A DNA stretch of 64,000 nucleotides, taken from Bullera alba (taxonomy: Eukaryota; Basidiomycota; Tremellomycetes; Tremellales; Bulleraceae). The position numbers were made by a program, and so were the translations under genes. The notes under the pieces are model-generated. The model was not told the origin of the DNA and searched no databases. It was given only the letters and a program-made list of their open reading frames with translations. This document shows positions 59,792-64,000 of this stretch, piece after piece (the first letter of the stretch is position 1; each line of letters opens with the position of its first letter). Location: contig BCIX01000001.1 of assembly GCA_001600095.1 (NCBI GenBank), positions 2,170,001-2,234,000 of the forward strand. The letters are read 5' to 3'.

Positions 59792-61344
59792 GATTGCTGC
59801 TGTATATGACCGATATGAGAGACGGTAACACGATGTCCAGCGACCAATTGACGGCGATACGATCATACGATGCTGTCTAGACTGTTCAGATCTCAGACTC
59901 CGGTATGGGCCATTAAGCGACCTGTCGAAGACGACCGCGCATCTTGTCGGAGACGACCGATCGGACCACGCGATTCTATGTTCAGCAGATCAGGACACCG
60001 AACAAATCAAAGCTTGACATCGACAGGCTTTATAAGTTAGACAACAAACATCCAAGGACGCCCACTTCGATTCTCGTGATGGCAATGGGGGACCATGCTG
60101 CGTGTCGGCACGAGCCGGCAGCCGCTCGCAAAGGATGGCTAAAATCACCATCTCGCTGAGCTCCCAGTACCCAAGGTCGGTAATGCGACAACTGCGTTCA
60201 AGTCTTTCGGCACAGCCGCTGCGCTCTTCCTCGAACGGTCGACACGATATCGAGTGCTGCGTTAACACGCTTCGCAGGCCCTGCAGTCAGTTACCTTGGT
60301 GCCGGGTCGGATACATCTACCACACAACTAATCGAAAGAAGGCTCCACGCATAGAAAGATATAAGATCTTCAACGACCGATAGCGATATTTGAAGCTACC
60401 GCTTGTAGCTGATAGGATCCAAGGAACGACCTTTCACCTAAGCTGGAGCTGGGCGGTCAGAGAAGAACAAGCTGGAGTGGATGAGAAAGCATCTCGAACG
60501 ATCGTGTCTTTGAAGGTTATCGTCGTCATTCCAGAAAGACGGCTGTCCAGGTGAGTGCTGTCTACGACGTGCTGACATCGAGACGACAAAGGAGGCAGTC
60601 CCATCGGATGTTTCTTGTGCCTCCTTCCGCACGAAATTGGAGATCATCATCCTCAACGGAAATTGCAGCTATAGTAAGACCGATCCCGCACATCTTCCAC
60701 CTTGGTTCCAGTTCGAACGTCATGAGTTCTGAATGGCGGCCACGTCATGTTCGCACATATCTGAACCGGCACCAAGCTCACCTGGGTTCGCTCGTCCCGA
60801 CATGGACCGGGATAACACCTCCAGCTCTTCGCCGGGACGTACAGGGGACTGTCTCAATTCGCCCTTTCGAGTCTTTCCGACATGTCGAACAACCCTGTAT
60901 AAGGTCGAAGTCGACGAGCTTACCTTGACAGGCGGTAAACGTCGAGCTTCGCCATATCTCAACCATACCCATCAAATTGGCCAAACCCCCTGCGGTCACA
61001 CAACGATTGGACATTCCCTCGTCCTCGTACCTGCACCACGCAAGGAACACATCGAGAAATCGCATACATCCTGGCCACCGGAGGCTGAACCGCGGGAGAC
61101 CGGACGATAATTCATTACGGATCGACAGACGAAGCACGGAAAGGATATTCCACGGACGCCTCTTTATCACCTTCCTCTTCACGGCTGGCGAACCGACTGA
61201 TGGCATCGTCGACCTTACGCTTGCTCACGTCGAGCGACTCCACATGACCCATTGCGTCAACGGTTTCTGACGGTGTTTCACGAAAGCGACAGCGGAATCG
61301 AAAGCGAAGGGTTGAGCGCGGCGGAGAAGAGATACATGGACTAC

Positions 61345-61360
61345 GTGTCATATATGACAC
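61345..61360. repeat. Perfect 16-bp palindrome
   Basis: GTGTCATATATGACAC equals its own reverse complement. Another tgtca-type half-site (cttgacacac) follows at once. It could be a binding site for a dimeric transcription factor. No binding protein is implied by the sequence itself. Confidence 0.5.
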
Positions 61361-61474
61361 TTGACACACTTTTGCGTCGGCCATGTGGCCTGAGGCAGGC
61401 CTGACCGCCTGAGCGCCTGAGCCTGAATGAAGCCTGCGGAGTCATGGTTTCCTCCTTAAGCCACTGCCACGCCA

Positions 61475-61480
61475 TATATA
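61475..61480 (+). promoter_or_regulatory. TATA element of the tRNA gene
   Basis: TATATA about 36-41 bp upstream of the tRNA 5' end, the place where TFIIIB binds. Some fungi, such as fission yeast, need such upstream TATA boxes for tRNA genes; its use here is inferred. Confidence 0.45.
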
Positions 61481-61515
61481 CAGCAAAAATCAACCCCAAA
61501 CATACGCCTAGAGGT

Positions 61516-61607
61516 GGGGATGTAGTTCAGTTGGTAGAACATTTCTTTAGCACTTGCTAGCTAAGAAATCTTAGAAAAGGTCCAGCGTTCGATTCGCTGC
61601 TTCTCCA
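61516..61607 (+). tRNA. tRNA-Ala (AGC), with intron of about 19 nt
   Basis: The mature RNA folds as a cloverleaf: acceptor GGGGATG with CTTCTCC, D-stem GTTC/GAAC, anticodon stem TTTCT/AGAAA, variable loop AGGTC, T-stem CAGCG/CGCTG with loop TTCGATT. The anticodon AGC is at 61549-61551. The G3:U70 pair, the main identity element of tRNA-Ala, is present. An intron (about 61553-61571) lies one base after the anticodon, the normal place. Pair 6:67 in the acceptor stem is a U-U mismatch, which is unusual. Box A and box B (GTTCGATTC) are intact. Confidence 0.85.
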
Positions 61608-61650
61608 CAAATCAGGTTGGTCAGTCCGCTTCGGCGGGTCGGCCAATCGC

Positions 61651-61655
61651 TTTTT
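61651..61655 (+). terminator. RNA polymerase III terminator (T5)
   Basis: The first run of five T after the tRNA, 44 bp downstream of its 3' end. Short T-runs stop RNA polymerase III. Confidence 0.55.
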
Positions 61656-61847
61656 GCATTTCTCGGGTGCCGGTCGTTCGGGCAATGTTTTGGCTCTTCT
61701 CGACGCGTGCTGTTGTTGGCTGGAATCTTGAGTCAGTAAGTGTCATCCGGATTTTCGATTGGTCTTCAACTTTTTGTGCAGTTCTCGTTGGCGCAAGAGA
61801 GCAGCGAAGGGCATCGACAATCGCTGTGCGCATCACCGCCTCCCACC

Positions 61848-64000
61848 ATGCTGTTGTCATCGCTCCTACTGGCCCTCTACCCCGTCTTGGTCTCGGCGGC
61901 AGGAACGAAGCAGACCTGTCTGCCTTCCGGGACGGAAGCTGCGATAAACACTGCTCTGAATCTAGGTAAGGTCGAGTTGCTCTATGGACGTGGATGCCAC
62001 TAACGCCATGACAAACAGGCGGACGGGGAGCCACTGTAGCTTTATGCCAGGGATCCACGCATCGCCTGAACAGCTCGATATTCTTCACTTCGACTGGTCA
62101 AACTTTGACGACTGAAGGGAATCCGAAGGGCATAGAGAGGGCGATGCTCATTGTGGAAGGTCCAGATCAAGCAGTAGCAATAAAGTGAGTACACCGAGAC
62201 CCAGGCGTGGAGTTTGAAATCATCTGACGAGCAATAGGGGAGACTTCAAGCATTGCTCGCATAGCACGATTCGGAGCCTGATCATAGATGGCAACAGACC
62301 GCAATTGTTACGGATACCCAAAGGCGGAGCGTTGGTAGAACTGGGGAACAGCGAGTTCCAGACAGTCCGGGACTGCAAGCTATACGAGCCTAGGTCGGTC
62401 TCTCGAGTGGTATTCACGAGAACGATGCTGACATTGACGCTGTACAGAGGATGGTCTGCGTTGCACTTCCGGGAGGGGGATTTGAAGCAGTGCCGGAAAG
62501 CTCATGCAGTTGACAATGAGATTGTCAGTTGTTTGGAACGATCGCGCTGGGAACAATACTGAGAATCTCGTAGGGTCCATGCGGCGAGGAGTGGGACGAC
62601 GATTACGATGGCGTGACAGAGGCAGAGCCGGTCAATGGAAATCCTCGAGCAGATGGAATCAGCTTGGCATGTCAAGATTCCCTTGTCGAGCGTAATGTAA
62701 GTCATCATCTACAAGTCTGAAAAAGACATACAGCTCAATAAACCGCGCCAGACGATCACCGACACGACCGATGGAGCGATTGTACTGTTTGGCTCTGCAG
62801 GTACGGAGGTGCGGGAGAATCACATCTATTCCCGGACACGAGTCGTTCTAGGAGGTGAGATCGACGCCAAAGTCTGGTCTCCCGACACTGACAAATCACA
62901 GGTATTAATCTGGTGGACTACCCGCCCTGGAAAGGGGATTACTTCGGCGTCAAAGTCCACCACAACACGATCCACGCCATGGCAACGTATCTCAAAGCTG
63001 GGATCGTTGTCGGTCCTTCGTCCTGGTCAGACGACACCGAATCCATCGTCCACTCTGGCCACGTTACCGACAACTTCTTCACCGGCCCGAGATTCGGGTA
63101 TGCCCTCGTCGTGTCTTCTGCCGACTCGTTCACGGTGCTTCGCAACAAGATAGACGAGGGCAATATCGGCTTCAGCGGTGTGCCCGGAAGTCGGTGTCCC
63201 AGCGCACCAGAGAATAGCAGTCCTAGAGCATTTTTGCTCAACAAGGGAAGTGCAAAGGGAACTTTCCAGACGGACTTCGAGAACGGCGAGGTGCAGCACA
63301 GTGAGGCCGCAACACTAACAGGCTGTACGAGAATGCTGATCGCCTGATGCTCAGTTATCTGCATCAATCCGCCTGATGAAAATAGGATACCGTATAAACC
63401 CTGGAGACTGCGGGACGATCCCAACGCGAAGAAGGTGAAGACGGAGGAAACGGCAGAGGCCGAACTTGAATCAGCCGGCGCTGTGACCTTTGTGAGTGGA
63501 AATATCGATCGAGCACACACTTATACATCCCAGGACTCTCGACTCGCCGAAGCTGTTGTAGCCTACCAAATGAGCATGCTCAAAGCGCTCTCTACAGTCA
63601 ACGATCAGCTAGAGTCGCGCAACCAAAGATCGAGCGAGAAGCAAGAAGCTGCCGTGGAGCAGGCCGAGCAGGCGAAGCGCAAGAACCACAAGCAGAAGAC
63701 TGGCATCCGGGAGATCGACGAGCTGAGCCAAAAGCTAGACCTGATCGAGAGCAGCGAGAAGGGCTTGGTGAGAGAGCTGGACATGATGAACAAGGAGATG
63801 AGCGATATGAGCAAGAGGATCAAGAAGTCAGCGGTGAGTGGTCGCCCGGGCGATGTGTCAAAGACCCTCAATCCATGTTTGCTCTGACTGACAATCGCTG
63901 GTTGACTTTCAGGCTGAGAGCAAACCCATCCTTGCTGATGTGTTCAACAATGTCGGCGGGTTGAAATCGGCAACAGCATCGCACAAGAGGGTCTTACAGT
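61848..64000 (+). CDS. Secreted right-handed beta-helix protein with coiled-coil tail (partial)
   Basis: Start ATG 61848 gives the signal peptide LLSSLLLALYPVLVSAAG. The joined exons show a parallel beta-helix of the pectate-lyase-like type: IRSLIIDGNRPQ, LVELGNSEFQTVRDCKLYEP, WSALHFREGDLKQCRKA, NVITDTTDGAIVLFGS, AGTEVRENHIYSRTRVVLGG and FGVKVHHNTIHAMATYLKAG, HVTDNFFTG. After about residue 400 it changes to Gln/Glu/Lys-rich heptads (VNDQLESRNQRSSEKQEAAV, EIDELSQKLDLIESSEKGL), a long coiled coil, and runs off the right end. Such beta-helix proteins bind or cleave polysaccharides or act as surface proteins. No catalytic triad of pectate lyase was recognised, so the activity is open. The joins at about 61966, 62184, 62390 and 63302 keep the frame. 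Confidence 0.7.

Larger units (their letters stand above)
59792..61515. other. Long gene-poor stretch upstream of the tRNA
   Basis: About 1.7 kb without a supported gene. Frames on both strands reach 140 codons but show no splice-linked continuity. It holds a perfect 16-bp palindrome at 61345-61360, CCTGA-type short repeats near 61395-61430 and a TATATA box just before the tRNA. Confidence 0.4.

Noticed and set aside
60778..61206. 142-codon minus-strand frame.
   Set aside because: No recognised domain, no linked exons, and similar frames on the other strand in the same place.

Overview
The window is nuclear DNA from a basidiomycete fungus, most likely a Tremellomycete yeast. Genes are packed tightly on both strands and cut by many short introns (about 45-80 bp, GTGAGT-type donors, CTRAY branch points, CAG/TAG acceptors). 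Core eukaryotic genes (RPS17, RPN5, CBF5, LIS1, GOT1, lanosterol synthase) and one intron-containing tRNA-Ala support this. Most genes had to be rebuilt by joining exons by eye, so outer limits are firmer than each splice site.

Left edge (1-7.8 kb): a three-gene metabolic cluster. A sedoheptulose-7-phosphate cyclase of the desmethyl-4-deoxygadusol synthase type (cut by the window edge) is divergent from a COMT-like O-methyltransferase. Next comes a large NRPS-like adenylation / carrier / reductase enzyme. The first two match the opening steps of mycosporine synthesis. The third has the chemistry needed to reduce an amino-acid carboxyl to an alcohol, which would explain the glutaminol in the mycosporine-glutaminol-glucoside that Tremellomycete yeasts make. 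This is the most interesting signal in the window.

8.6-17.8 kb: small lineage-specific genes for Gly-, His-, Ser- or Arg-rich proteins, interrupted by an aldo-keto reductase. One gene here has a 5-nt micro-exon and another has a probable 2-nt micro-exon. Proteins at 8.6, 16.4 and 54.0 kb share a short Arg-Gly-Gly-Cys motif.

17.9-31.3 kb: lanosterol synthase, glyoxalase II, an NPF-motif protein, a secreted GH71 alpha-1,3-glucanase and a large disordered ankyrin protein. 31.6-45.1 kb: RPN5, a mitochondrial ribosomal subunit (Rsm25/mS23), a peroxisomal dienoyl-CoA isomerase ending in SKL, LIS1/PAC1, a ubiquitin-conjugating enzyme, RPS17, a small basic protein, a pterin-4a-carbinolamine dehydratase and a mitochondrial membrane protein.

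45.5-64 kb: a ThrE/Prm10-like membrane protein, GOT1, a disordered protein, two small orphan genes (one with another 5-nt micro-exon), CBF5, aspartyl aminopeptidase, tRNA-Ala(AGC), and a secreted beta-helix protein with a coiled-coil tail that runs off the right end. No transposons, CRISPR arrays or rRNA genes were seen. Longer gene-free stretches are listed separately.
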